Shown: piece by piece, positions 1 to 6,740 of the stretch | How the letters are laid out: every line of letters begins with the position of its first letter | How positions within the stretch are numbered: position 1 is the first letter of the stretch | Assembly: GCA_913773715.1 (NCBI GenBank) | Contig: CAJYHD010000339.1 | Location: 1-13,863 of the forward strand | Direction of reading: 5' to 3' | Length of the DNA stretch: 13,863 nucleotides | Source of the DNA: an uncultured Sphingobium sp. | GTDB taxonomy: Bacteria; Pseudomonadota; Alphaproteobacteria; Sphingomonadales; Sphingomonadaceae | Notes under the pieces: generated by a model | What the model saw: the letters and a program-made list of their open reading frames with translations, nothing else | Databases searched by the model: none | Told to the model about the DNA's origin: nothing | Program-made: the position numbers and the translations under genes

Positions 1-49
1 ACGAGATTGTATGCAGTGACTGGAGTTCAGACGTGTGCTCTTCCGATCT
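1..49 (+). other. Illumina P7 index adapter contamination (not genomic)
   Basis: Bases 1-7 (ACGAGAT) match the end of the Illumina P7 flow-cell primer. Bases 8-15 (TGTATGCA) sit where an 8-nt i7 index belongs. Bases 16-49 match the 34-nt TruSeq Read-2 / multiplexing primer, starting GTGACTGGAGTTCAGACG and ending GCTCTTCCGATCT. The order and spacing are exactly those of an indexed library primer. The most likely origin is read-through of a short insert that was not trimmed and was assembled at a contig end. Genomic sequence begins at about base 50. An open frame through the adapter gives the artefactual peptide VTGVQTCALPI, and another frame gives CSSDL; neither should be annotated. Confidence 0.98.
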
Positions 50-714
50 TGGTTGTGGTCGGATGGGTGCTGCGCATCGCGCCGATCGGCGTGTTTGCGC
101 TGGCGCTGGTTGCGGGCGCGCGGTCAGGTTTGGCGACGGCGGGCGCTTTGCTCCACTATGTCTTTTTCATTGTTGCAATCTGCCTGTTGGTGACGTTGCT
201 GATTTATCCTCTGGCTGTCCTTGCAGGCCGAGTGAGGCTGCTGCGATTCGCGCGCGCCGCTTTCCCCGCGCAGGCGATTGCCTTCTCCACACAAAGCTCG
301 ATCGCGTCGCTGCCAGCGATGATCCAGGCCTGCGATAGTCCGCTGGCGGTGCGCGAATCGGCGCGATCGATCGTGCTGCCGCTTGCTATCTCGCTGTTCC
401 GCATCACCAGCCCGCCCGCCAATCTGGGCGTGGCGCTGTATGTGGCTGCCATGAACGGCGTAGAGTTGGGCGCGGCGCAGATGGCGATGGGCGTCGTCGT
501 CGCGGCGATCGTCAGTCTGGCCGCGGTCGGCCTCCCCAGTCAGGTGACCTTCTTCACCACCACGGGACCGATCTGCCTCGCCATGGGGGTGCCGGTTGAT
601 GCGCTGCCGCTCCTGCTGGCGGTGGAGACCATACCGGACATTTTTCGCACGGTAGGGAACGTCACCGCCGATCTGACCGTGACGACGATCATCGATCGGT
701 CTGCCGCCGCTTAA
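50..714 (+). CDS. Dicarboxylate/amino acid:cation symporter (DAACS/SLC1 family), 3' part, 5' end missing
   Basis: About 221 codons remain of a family usually just over 400 residues long, so the N-terminal transmembrane helices are lost at the contig edge; this is not a biological truncation. The protein is an inner-membrane secondary transporter. Visible features are hydrophobic helices from the start (VVVGWVLRIAPIGVFALALV), an HP1-type serine-rich loop with AFSTQSSIASLPAMI, the TM7 region, and a TM8 signature DIFRTVGNVTAD that keeps the Asp, Arg-Thr and Asn of the family. The canonical TM7 NMDGT motif is replaced by ANLGV and the HP2 proline-glycine loop by PSQV, so substrate and coupling ion cannot be assumed. 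The TAA stop (712-714) overlaps the stop of the convergent prolyl isomerase gene. The open frame can be extended upstream to base 7, but those codons are adapter. The family assignment is firm; the substrate is unknown. Confidence 0.88.
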
Positions 715-1313
715 GGCAGGCGACGCGCCGTCACGATCCTGACCGGCTTCTCGAGCATCTGCCCCTTCATCACGCCCTCGCCTGCGGTGGGTGATTTGGG
801 TGCGGCTTGAATGGCGCGAACGATGTCCAGCCCTTCCACGACATGGGCGAAAACGGCAAAGCCCTGATTTTCACCGCTTGCCTGCGGGTTGGCATCCATC
901 GACCGCATCTTGCCCAACACGATGAAGAAGTCGCCCGTCGCGCTGCCCGGCGCATAGCGCGCCATCGACAGCGCGCCGTCGTCATGGGTGAGGCCTGTCT
1001 GGCTGGTCGGCTCATGCCTGATCGGCGGCAGGATGCGCTTGGGATCATTTTGCGCTCCGCCCTGAACGAAACCATATTCGCCCGTCCCGACGCCGCGATA
1101 GAAGGTCGCTCCGTCGAACCGCTTCTGATCGACATAGGCCAGGAAATTGCGGGCGGTGATCGGGGCCTTGTCCACATGGACCGCCACGACGATATCCCCG
1201 GCGTCCGTTGTCAACGCAACGCGAACGTCGCCAGATTGCGCTGACGGTGTCTGGGCGGACAATGGTGACAAGGCGAGGAAGGGAAGGATGAGGAAGGCGA
1301 TCAGGCGAATCAT
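711..1313 (-). CDS. Periplasmic cyclophilin-type peptidylprolyl isomerase
   Basis: A 200-residue protein predicted to catalyse cis-trans isomerisation of prolyl bonds in exported proteins. Residues 1-20 form a clear Sec signal peptide (MIRLIAFLILPFLALSPLSA, then QTPSAQ), which indicates the periplasm. The cyclophilin fold follows at about residues 29-198: APITARNFLAYV at 50-61, the active-site FYR at 71-73 (Arg73 aligning with the catalytic arginine), FVQGG at 82-86, GSATGDFFIVLG at 123-134 and GFAVFAHVVEGLDIV at 151-165. The segment after FYR is unusual (GVGTGEYGFVQGG rather than the common VIPGFMIQGG), as in other divergent bacterial cyclophilins. The gene lies 32 bp downstream of dnaA on the same strand, with no terminator visible between them. 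Its TAA stop overlaps the convergent symporter stop within TTAA. Confidence 0.9.
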   Translation of the reverse strand: MIRLIAFLILPFLALSPLSAQTPSAQSGDVRVALTTDAGDIVVAVHVDKAPITARNFLAYVDQKRFDGATFYRGVGTGEYGFVQGGAQNDPKRILPPIRHEPTSQTGLTHDDGALSMARYAPGSATGDFFIVLGKMRSMDANPQASGENQGFAVFAHVVEGLDIVRAIQAAPKSPTAGEGVMKGQMLEKPVRIVTARRLP

Positions 1314-1345
1314 GCCTGCAAGCCTAGCCCAATCCTCGCGGAGCG

Positions 1346-2752
1346 TCAGCCTTCCAGCTTGCGCTGGAGCATGCGGATGTCGGCGTCCATGTCCGGGTTG
1401 CTTTCGCGCATCTGCTCGATCGTGCGCACGGCGTGGATGACGGTACTGTGATCCCGCCCGCCGAAGATGCGACCGATTTCCGGCAACGAACGCGGCGTCA
1501 TCTTCTTGGCGAGATACATGGCGACCTGACGCGGGCGAGCGACGGCGCGGGCGCGGCGCTTGGAGCGCATTTCGGCGGCATCGATCTTATAATGCGCGGC
1601 GCAGGCCTTCTGGATTTCATCGACCGTGATGCGGCGAGCGTTCGCTCGCACGGCATCGGCCAGCATCCCCTGCGCGAAATCGAGATCAATCGCGCGACCC
1701 GTCAGCTGGCCATAGGCAACCAGCTTGTTGAACGCGCCTTCCAACTCGCGGATGTTTGAACGGATCGAGCGGGCAAGGAAGTCGATCACCGCATCGGGCA
1801 TCGGCGGGTCGCCCGCCACGACGCGCTTGGCTTCCAGAATCGCAAGGCGCAGGTCGAGGTCGGCGGGCAGGATGTCGGCGACCAGTCCTCCTGCGAGACG
1901 CGAAAGGATGCGCGGATCGACCGATTCGAGCGCTTGTGGCGCACGATCCGCGGTGACGACGATGCGCGCACCGCTGTCGATCAGTTCGTTGATCGTATGG
2001 AGAAACTCCTCCTGCGTCGATCCCTTACCCGCGATGAACTGGATGTCGTCGATCAACAGCAAGCGGGCGGCACGCAACCGCGCTTTGAACGCCATGGTGT
2101 CGTTGGCGCGCATCGCGTTCACGAATTCCATCATGAACCGCTCGGCCGACATGTAGAGCACCTGAGACGCCGGGGCATGGGCCGAGAAGGCCGCCGCTAT
2201 CGCGTGAAGCAGATGCGTCTTCCCCTGACCCGTCCCGCCATAGAGGAACAGCGGACTGAAGCGCGGTTGCACTTCAGCAGCCATCGCCTGCGCGGCAGAG
2301 AAAGCCAGGCGATTGCTCTCACCCACGATGAAATCGTCGAAGGCATGACGCGGCTGGAAGTTGGACGCCACGCTGACGGCGCGCTCCACGACCGGCGCAG
2401 CAGCTTCGTCGCGAACGACTTCGAGCAGGCGCGGACCCGTCGCATCGGGCGAACGACGCAGGCGCACTTCGCGCACGCCGACGGACGCGCTGCGCCATGC
2501 CATGCGCAGGCGATCGCCGAACTGACCAGACACGAAATTGGCGCTGAAGTCAGTCGCGACCAGTAGGTCGAGCGTCTGCGAATCCGGGCAATAGTCCCCA
2601 AGGCTGACGGGCTTCAGCCATTGGTCGAACATACGGGCGCCGACATCGCGGCGCAGACCCGCGCGGATGCTGGTCCAGGCGAGTGCCAAGGCCGACCCAA
2701 GCTGAGCCTCCTTCCCGTCCTGCCAGTCCGTCACGCGCGCAATATCCTTCAT
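1346..2752 (-). CDS. dnaA: Chromosomal replication initiator protein DnaA
   Basis: A 468-residue DnaA, the AAA+ ATPase that binds DnaA boxes and opens oriC. Domain I is at about residues 20-95 (ALAWTSIRAGLRRDVGARMF, then DQWLKPVSL). After a linker, the AAA+ domain starts at FDDFIVGESNRLAF (138-151). Walker A is GGTGQGKT (172-179), Walker B is LLLIDD (231-236), sensor I is around IVVTADRAP (264-272), and the sensor II region is NIRELEGAF (333-341). Domain IV carries RPRQVAMYLAKK (406-417), SLPEIGRIFGGRDHSTVIHA (422-441) and the DNA-binding helix-turn-helix. I chose ATG 2752 (MKDIARVTDW) because it gives an N-terminus of family-like length and has GAGG about 10 nt upstream. An in-frame ATG at 2830 would add 26 residues (MLFRAGLSAS...) that do not look like DnaA. 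Transcription probably starts in the AT-rich region towards rpsT. Confidence 0.97.
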   Translation of the reverse strand: MKDIARVTDWQDGKEAQLGSALALAWTSIRAGLRRDVGARMFDQWLKPVSLGDYCPDSQTLDLLVATDFSANFVSGQFGDRLRMAWRSASVGVREVRLRRSPDATGPRLLEVVRDEAAAPVVERAVSVASNFQPRHAFDDFIVGESNRLAFSAAQAMAAEVQPRFSPLFLYGGTGQGKTHLLHAIAAAFSAHAPASQVLYMSAERFMMEFVNAMRANDTMAFKARLRAARLLLIDDIQFIAGKGSTQEEFLHTINELIDSGARIVVTADRAPQALESVDPRILSRLAGGLVADILPADLDLRLAILEAKRVVAGDPPMPDAVIDFLARSIRSNIRELEGAFNKLVAYGQLTGRAIDLDFAQGMLADAVRANARRITVDEIQKACAAHYKIDAAEMRSKRRARAVARPRQVAMYLAKKMTPRSLPEIGRIFGGRDHSTVIHAVRTIEQMRESNPDMDADIRMLQRKLEG

Positions 2753-2870
2753 TCCGTCCGACCTCGCTCCCAAGCCGCCCCCTGATGTCGGGCAGAATTT
2801 TGACGCAGAAAGACCTGCTCGGAAAAGCATGGCTCACCCGAGTCCCCGTGGTGCTTTCTGTTCGTCATGA

Positions 2871-2900
2871 CAGCCGCCAAAGGTGATTCGACGGCGGCTG
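2871..2900 (-). repeat. 8-bp perfect inverted repeat in the dnaA leader
   Basis: CAGCCGCC at 2871-2878 and GGCGGCTG at 2893-2900 are perfect inverted repeats separated by 14 nt, which include a GANTC site (2885-2889). In the dnaA transcript this would form a strong GC hairpin about 120 nt before the chosen start codon. No U-tract follows, so it is not a normal intrinsic terminator. Its function is unknown; candidates are leader structure controlling translation or stability, or a protein-binding palindrome. Confidence 0.5.
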
Positions 2901-3018
2901 GAAGTGGAAAATAGACAGGGGTGGAAGAGTCGATCAAGGGCACGGCACTTCAAAAAACTGAAATAAAGCCGTTGACTCAAGAAAGCCCCGGAAAACCCGG
3001 CATTATCATTTTTCTGCA

Positions 3019-3046
3019 ATTTTATCAGTCTATTAAGCCAGATCAA
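3019..3046 (-). promoter_or_regulatory. Candidate sigma-70 promoter for dnaA
   Basis: Read on the minus strand, TTGATC (3041-3046) lies 16 bp upstream of TAAAAT (3019-3024), giving 4/6 and 5/6 matches to the -35 and -10 consensus inside the AT-rich part of the region. If real, transcription would start near 3012, leaving a leader of about 260 nt before ATG 2752. Two GANTC sites lie just upstream (3064, 3074) and four in the leader. This is a consensus match only. Confidence 0.4.
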
Positions 3047-3115
3047 AAATGATGCAGCGCGTCGAATCGCGGGGAATCCAAGGTTCCTGAAAAATGACCG
3101 GATCGTGACCAAACG

Positions 3116-3149
3116 GCAAAAAGCCCGCACCGGATGACCGGGCGGGCTT
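3116..3149 (-). terminator. Rho-independent terminator of rpsT
   Basis: On the minus strand AAGCCCGC (from 3149 to 3142) pairs with GCGGGCTT (from 3128 to 3121). The stem continues inward through CCGG/CCGG around a 4-nt loop (3134-3137), with a single unpaired base at 3129, and is followed by a run of five T (complement of A 3118-3122). It lies 29 bp past the rpsT stop codon in the right orientation, so it should end the rpsT transcript and separate it from dnaA. Confidence 0.9.
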
Positions 3150-3177
3150 CCTAACCTGCGTAAATCTTGAAAGGGCG

Positions 3178-3441
3178 TCAGGCGATCGCGCTGACGGCCT
3201 TCGTCAGGCGGCCGAACTTGCGGGCAGCCGTATTCTTGTGCAGCACACCGCGGGCAACACCACGCGCCAGTTCAGGCTGAACGGTCTGAAGGGCAGTGGT
3301 CGCGGCATCCTTGTCACCGGCGACGATGGCGGCTTCCACCTTCTTCACCAGAGTGCGGATCCGGCTGATGCGGGCGCCATTGATTGCGGCGCGGCGCTCA
3401 TTGCGGCGGATGCGCTTCTTGGCTTGCGGCGTATTGGCCAT
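3178..3441 (-). CDS. rpsT: 30S ribosomal protein S20
   Basis: An 87-residue basic protein of the usual S20 length, which binds 16S rRNA early in 30S assembly. The N-terminus [20 protein letters not shown] is the classic S20 start, with the long helical Lys/Arg-rich first half. The C-terminal part has [20 protein letters not shown], followed by RLTKAV, the conserved S20 end region. The start is supported by GAGGAA at 3446-3451 on the minus strand, 4 nt before the ATG. The gene is followed by its own intrinsic terminator, so it is probably monocistronic. Its position between mutM and dnaA is common in alphaproteobacteria. Confidence 0.97.
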   Translation of the reverse strand: MANTPQAKKRIRRNERRAAINGARISRIRTLVKKVEAAIVAGDKDAATTALQTVQPELARGVARGVLHKNTAARKFGRLTKAVSAIA

Positions 3442-3514
3442 TCTATTCCTCGGTTCTCGTCAAATCTCGGGAAGAGGCCAGCCGGAATCGCCGACCTGCC
3501 TCGTGAAGGTGCGC

Positions 3515-3543
3515 CCCTTACATGGGATAGAAAGCAGCGTCAA
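3515..3543 (-). promoter_or_regulatory. Possible rpsT promoter (weak -10)
   Basis: On the minus strand TTGACG (3538-3543, 5/6 match to the -35 consensus) is followed after 17 bp by TAAGGG (3515-3520), a poor -10. It lies at the mutM end, in the 117-bp gap before rpsT, a sensible place for a ribosomal-protein promoter. Only the -35 element is convincing. Confidence 0.3.
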
Positions 3544-3558
3544 CTCTTGGGCGGCCCG

Positions 3559-4371
3559 CTATTTCTGGCATTTCGCGCAATAGAAGGTCGATCGACCACC
3601 ATCGACTCGGCGCAGGACGGTGCTGCCGCAAAGGCATGGCGCCCCTTCCCGGCCATAGACGCGCCATTGCTTGGAAAAATAACCGAGTTCCCCATCGGGC
3701 CGCGCATAGTCGCGCAGCGTCGATCCACCCGCGACGATCGCGGCGGACAACACGTCGCGAATCGCCTCGGCCAGCAGAGCGAGCCGGACCTTGCCGATCC
3801 GCCCAGCTGCCCGCGTCGGTGCGATGCCCGCCATGTTGAGCGCTTCGCAGACATAAATATTGCCAAGGCCCGCGACGATCCGCTGGTCGAGCAAAGCGGC
3901 CTTGATGGAGGTCGCCTTACCTTTCAGCCTCTCGCCAAGATAATCTGCGGTGAAGTCCGGGCCGAGCGGCTCCGGCCCCATCTGCATGAAATGGCGATGC
4001 GCGGACCAGATGTCGCTGCGCACCAGATCGATCGATCCGAAGCGGCGCGGATCGTTGAGCGCGAGGATGCGCCCGGCGCTCGTTTCCACGATCAGATGAT
4101 CATGCTTGCCGACCTCTTCGGGATCGACGCGCCAACGGCCCGACATGCCGAGGTGGAAGATCATCGTGTCGCCGCGATCCGTGTCGATCAGCCCATATTT
4201 GGCGCGACGCGACAAGGCCGTCACCTTTGCCCCCGTCAATCGCTGCCGCAGATCGACGGGGATCGGGAACCGCAGGTCCGCGCGTCTTGGCTCGACGCGA
4301 GTCAGCACCGCGTCCTGCAACACGGATCGCAGGCCCGCCACGGTGGTTTCGACTTCGGGAAGTTCTGGCAT
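3559..4371 (-). CDS. mutM: Formamidopyrimidine-DNA glycosylase (MutM/Fpg)
   Basis: A 270-residue base-excision repair enzyme that removes 8-oxoguanine and formamidopyrimidines and nicks the abasic site. The start is fixed by function: Pro2 of MPELPEVETT is the catalytic nucleophile after Met removal. An upstream in-frame ATG at 4380 (MESMPELP) would bury that proline and is rejected. Other landmarks are Glu3, Lys58 in RRAKYG, LNDPRRFGS (105-113), GLGNIYVCEAL (168-178, with the conserved Asn171), GGSTLRDYARPDGELGYF (215-232) and a C-terminal zinc finger with Arg260 in GRSTFYCAKCQ. The zinc finger is odd: its first cysteine pair is C246-L-C248 (CxC) rather than the usual CxxC, while the second is normal (C265, C268). 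The gene is divergent from ubiE across about 80 bp. Confidence 0.96.
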   Translation of the reverse strand: MPELPEVETTVAGLRSVLQDAVLTRVEPRRADLRFPIPVDLRQRLTGAKVTALSRRAKYGLIDTDRGDTMIFHLGMSGRWRVDPEEVGKHDHLIVETSAGRILALNDPRRFGSIDLVRSDIWSAHRHFMQMGPEPLGPDFTADYLGERLKGKATSIKAALLDQRIVAGLGNIYVCEALNMAGIAPTRAAGRIGKVRLALLAEAIRDVLSAAIVAGGSTLRDYARPDGELGYFSKQWRVYGREGAPCLCGSTVLRRVDGGRSTFYCAKCQK

Positions 4372-4451
4372 GCTTTCCATCTAGGAAAAGGCGGCGCGGA
4401 TTCCCAGTATCTTGGCTGGAGTTGCGCATCAACTGACAGTAGAGGACTGCC
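4372..4451. promoter_or_regulatory. mutM-ubiE divergent intergenic region
   Basis: This 80-bp gap must hold the divergent promoters of mutM (-) and the ubiE operon (+), but no strong -35/-10 pair stands out. AGAGGA at 4441-4446 is a good ribosome-binding site 5 nt before ubiE ATG. A small perfect inverted repeat, AGTTG (4420-4424) and CAACT (4430-4434) around CGCAT, lies just upstream of it. One GANTC site is present at 4399-4403. Confidence 0.45.
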
Positions 4452-5183
4452 ATGAACGATACAGTCTCCTTCGGCTATCGCGACGTCGATGCCGCCGACA
4501 AACAGGGCATGGTCCGCGAGGTCTTTTCCAACGTCGCGGCCAAATATGACCTGATGAACGATGCCATGTCGGGCGGCGCGCACCGATTGTGGAAGGATCA
4601 GTTCGTGCGGCGGGTGAAGCCGCGTGCCGGGGAGCATATCCTCGACATGGCGGGCGGTACGGGCGACATCGCGTTCCGCATGCATCGCCATGGCGCGCAG
4701 ATCACCGTGTCGGACATCAACCCGGAGATGCTGGCGGTCGGGGTCGACCGTGCGCAGAAGAAGGGGCTGGACGGCCTCATCTGGTCGGAACAGAATGCCG
4801 AGCAGCTGTCTTTCGACGACCGCAGTTTCGACGCCTATACGATCGCGTTCGGCATTCGCAACGTGACGCATATCGACAAGGCGTTGGCGGAAGCGCACCG
4901 GGTGTTGAAGTTCGGCGGGCGCTTCTTCTGCCTGGAATTCTCCACCACCACTTGGCCGGGCTTCGCCGACGTCTATGACGTTTATTCCCACAAGCTGGTG
5001 CCGCAACTCGGCAAGCTCTTCGCCAATGACGCCGACAGCTATCGCTACCTGATTGAATCGATCCGCCGCTTCCCGCCCATGCCACGGTTCGAGGAGATGA
5101 TCCGGGAAGCAGGCTTTTCCAATACCAAGGTCGAGCCGATCATGGGGGGCCTCGTCGCGATCCATAGCGGCTGGAAGGCGTGA
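4452..5183 (+). CDS. ubiE: Demethylubiquinone/demethylmenaquinone C-methyltransferase UbiE
   Basis: A 243-residue SAM-dependent C-methyltransferase (UbiE/COQ5 family) of ubiquinone synthesis, acting at the cytoplasmic face of the membrane. Family signatures are VREVFSNVAAKYDLMNDAMS (21-40), SAM motif I LDMAGGTGDIAF (64-75), an acidic residue after strand 2 (VSDIN, 86-90), and later FGIRNVTHIDKALAEAHRVL, then KFGGRFFCLEFS; the end region has GGLVAIHSGWKA. The start has a well-placed AGAGGA 5 nt upstream. It is the first gene of a + strand run ubiE-ubiB-coaBC. Because menaquinone genes are not seen and the neighbour is ubiB, a ubiquinone role is the likely one. Confidence 0.96.
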   Translation: MNDTVSFGYRDVDAADKQGMVREVFSNVAAKYDLMNDAMSGGAHRLWKDQFVRRVKPRAGEHILDMAGGTGDIAFRMHRHGAQITVSDINPEMLAVGVDRAQKKGLDGLIWSEQNAEQLSFDDRSFDAYTIAFGIRNVTHIDKALAEAHRVLKFGGRFFCLEFSTTTWPGFADVYDVYSHKLVPQLGKLFANDADSYRYLIESIRRFPPMPRFEEMIREAGFSNTKVEPIMGGLVAIHSGWKA

Positions 5184-5198
5184 GGCTGTAACTCGCAC

Positions 5199-6740
5199 AT
5201 GGCGTCTCACATCACCCATATATGGCGGCTCCTCAAATGGGGGCGCACGTTGGCGCGCCATGGGGCCTTGCGCGGGATCGAGCGCGATCCGCTGACCCCT
5301 CCGCCCGTTCGCCGGCTGGTGCGCCTCGCCCGCTTCGGCGCTAAGGTACCCAAGCAGCCGCGCTATGCCGATGCCTTTCAGGCGATCGGCCCAGCCGCGA
5401 TCAAGCTGGGGCAGACGCTCGCGACCCGCCCCGATCTGGTCGGCGACGTAGCGGCGACCGATCTGCTGCGCTTGCAGGATGCGTTGCCCCCCGTCCCCTT
5501 CGACACGATCCGAACGCAGATAGAAACGAGCTTCGGCAGGCCGCTGGAGGCACTCTACAGCCGCTTCGATGAAGTTCCGGTCGGCGCGGCCTCGATCGCG
5601 CAGGTGCATCGCGCGATGACCACCGATGGGCGCGACGTCGCGGTCAAGGTCATCCGCCCCGGCGTCATCGACCAGTTCAATCGCGACATTCAGACCTATG
5701 AATGGGCCGCCGCCCATGTCGAGCAGCTGGGCGGCGAGATCGCGCGGCTGCGGCCCCGCCTCGTCATCGCCAATATGAAGCGCTGGACCGCCCGCGAACT
5801 CGATCTGCGGCGGGAGGCGGCGTCCGCGTCTGAACTGGCCGAAGCGATGGAGGCGATGCCGGGCTATCGCATCCCCACGATCGACTGGGATCGCACCACT
5901 GGCCGCGTCATGACGATGGAGTGGATCGACGGCATCAAGATCGCCGACCGCTCCGCGCTGATCGCGGCGGGCCACGACGTCAAGGACTTGGCTGCCCGCC
6001 TCGTCAACGCCTTCCTGCGCCAAGCGATCGCCGAGGGTTTCTTCCACGCCGACATGCATCAGGGGAACCTGTTCGTGACAGGCGATGGGGATATCGTTGC
6101 GATCGACTTCGGCATCATGGGGCGCATCGACCGGCGCGCGCGCATGTGGCTGGCGGAGATCCTCTACGGCCTCATCACCGGCAATTATCGCCGGGTCGCC
6201 GAGATCCATTTCGAGGCGCAATATGTGCCCGCTCATCATAATGTCGCCGAGTTCGCGACCGCGCTGCGGGCGGTGGGCGAGCCTATGCGCGGCAAGCCAG
6301 TGCGTGAGTTGTCGGTCGGCGGCATGCTTGATGGCCTGTTCGCGATCACGCGCGACTTCGACATGCAGACGCAGCCCCACCTGCTCCTTCTGCAAAAGAC
6401 GATGGTAATGGTGGAGGGCGTGGCGACCGCGCTCGATCCCGATATCAATTTGTGGGAGACGAGCGGCCCCTATGTGAAGGGCTGGCTGCGCGATGAATTA
6501 GGGCCGGAAGCCAAGGCGGCGGACATGCTGATCCAGAACTGGCGCACGCTCCAAAGGCTACCGGACCTCATTCGCCGGATCGAGGACGCCTTCCCCGAAA
6601 AGGGCGGCGCACCCCCGCCCCCGCCGCTGGGCGAGGTCAAGCTGATCCGTGTCGGCGGTGGCTGGCGCTACGCGGCCGTGGCGATCGTCGCAGCGGTGGC
6701 TGGAGCGGTCGGCTCCGCCTTCCTATATCCGCATCTATGA
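5199..6740 (+). CDS. ubiB: Ubiquinone biosynthesis kinase-like protein UbiB (ABC1/ADCK/UbiB family)
   Basis: A 513-residue atypical kinase-like ATPase required for ubiquinone synthesis, tethered to the inner membrane. It shows the family-specific KxGQ motif (IKLGQTLATRPD, 68-78; K69, Q72), the modified nucleotide loop VGAASIAQVH (128-137), VAVK with Lys150, the catalytic stretch FFHADMHQGNLF (281-292) and AIDFG (301-305). The C-terminus has a proline-rich linker (APPPPPLGEVK) and then a hydrophobic segment WRYAAVAIVAAVAGAVGSAF (about 490-510), the membrane anchor typical of UbiB. The gene begins 15 bp after ubiE with only a weak ribosome-binding site. Its last four bases (ATGA) are shared with the coaBC start, suggesting co-transcription and translational coupling. 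Confidence 0.95.
   Translation: MASHITHIWRLLKWGRTLARHGALRGIERDPLTPPPVRRLVRLARFGAKVPKQPRYADAFQAIGPAAIKLGQTLATRPDLVGDVAATDLLRLQDALPPVPFDTIRTQIETSFGRPLEALYSRFDEVPVGAASIAQVHRAMTTDGRDVAVKVIRPGVIDQFNRDIQTYEWAAAHVEQLGGEIARLRPRLVIANMKRWTARELDLRREAASASELAEAMEAMPGYRIPTIDWDRTTGRVMTMEWIDGIKIADRSALIAAGHDVKDLAARLVNAFLRQAIAEGFFHADMHQGNLFVTGDGDIVAIDFGIMGRIDRRARMWLAEILYGLITGNYRRVAEIHFEAQYVPAHHNVAEFATALRAVGEPMRGKPVRELSVGGMLDGLFAITRDFDMQTQPHLLLLQKTMVMVEGVATALDPDINLWETSGPYVKGWLRDELGPEAKAADMLIQNWRTLQRLPDLIRRIEDAFPEKGGAPPPPPLGEVKLIRVGGGWRYAAVAIVAAVAGAVGSAFLYPHL

Larger units (their letters stand above)
2840..3078. promoter_or_regulatory. Cluster of six GANTC (CcrM-type methylation) sites upstream of dnaA
   Basis: GANTC occurs at 2840-2844 (GAGTC), 2885-2889 (GATTC), 2927-2931 (GAGTC), 2974-2978 (GACTC), 3064-3068 (GAATC) and 3074-3078 (GAATC). 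About one site per 256 bp is expected by chance, so six in 239 bp is a clear local excess. In alphaproteobacteria the CcrM methyltransferase modifies GANTC, and in Caulobacter the methylation state of the dnaA promoter region influences dnaA transcription. The sites are seen directly; their role here is inferred by analogy. Confidence 0.55.
2753..3177. other. dnaA-rpsT intergenic region (no convincing gene)
   Basis: About 425 bp without a supported coding sequence. The rpsT side holds a rho-independent terminator (3116-3149). The middle (about 2945-3060) is markedly AT-rich and contains a candidate dnaA promoter. The dnaA side holds an 8-bp GC-rich inverted repeat (2871-2900). Six GANTC sites lie between 2840 and 3078. 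The open frames crossing the region, including one at 2834-3130 on the minus strand, lack family resemblance and ribosome-binding sites. I found no good DnaA box (consensus TTATCCACA): the best match is 7 of 9 bases, AGTGGAAAA at 2903-2911. The region therefore reads as a regulatory leader rather than an obvious oriC. Confidence 0.75.

Noticed and set aside
33..338. Short + strand open frame beginning MCSSDL
   Set aside because: It starts in Illumina adapter sequence and then reads the transporter gene in the wrong frame.
2750..2830. Upstream dnaA start at 2830, giving a 494-residue protein
   Set aside because: The extra 26 residues do not resemble DnaA N-termini and the ribosome-binding signal is no better than for 2752. 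It cannot be fully excluded without homologue alignment.
2834..3130. 98-codon minus-strand open frame in the dnaA-rpsT gap
   Set aside because: It spans the rpsT terminator tail and the candidate dnaA promoter, has no good ribosome-binding site and no family resemblance.
2753..3177. Possible oriC in the AT-rich gap next to dnaA
   Set aside because: No DnaA box close to TTATCCACA was found; the best is a 7/9 match at 2903-2911. Alphaproteobacterial origins are also often elsewhere, for example near hemE. GC-skew analysis of the full chromosome would decide.
4420..4434. AGTTG-CGCAT-CAACT inverted repeat before ubiE
   Set aside because: A 5-bp stem is short enough to be chance, with no further support; it is mentioned only within the intergenic feature.
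4302..6395. A 697-codon open frame on the - strand opposite ubiE and ubiB, running into the mutM start region
   Set aside because: It is a shadow of high-GC third-position bias. The + strand proteins show complete family motifs, while this one shows none.
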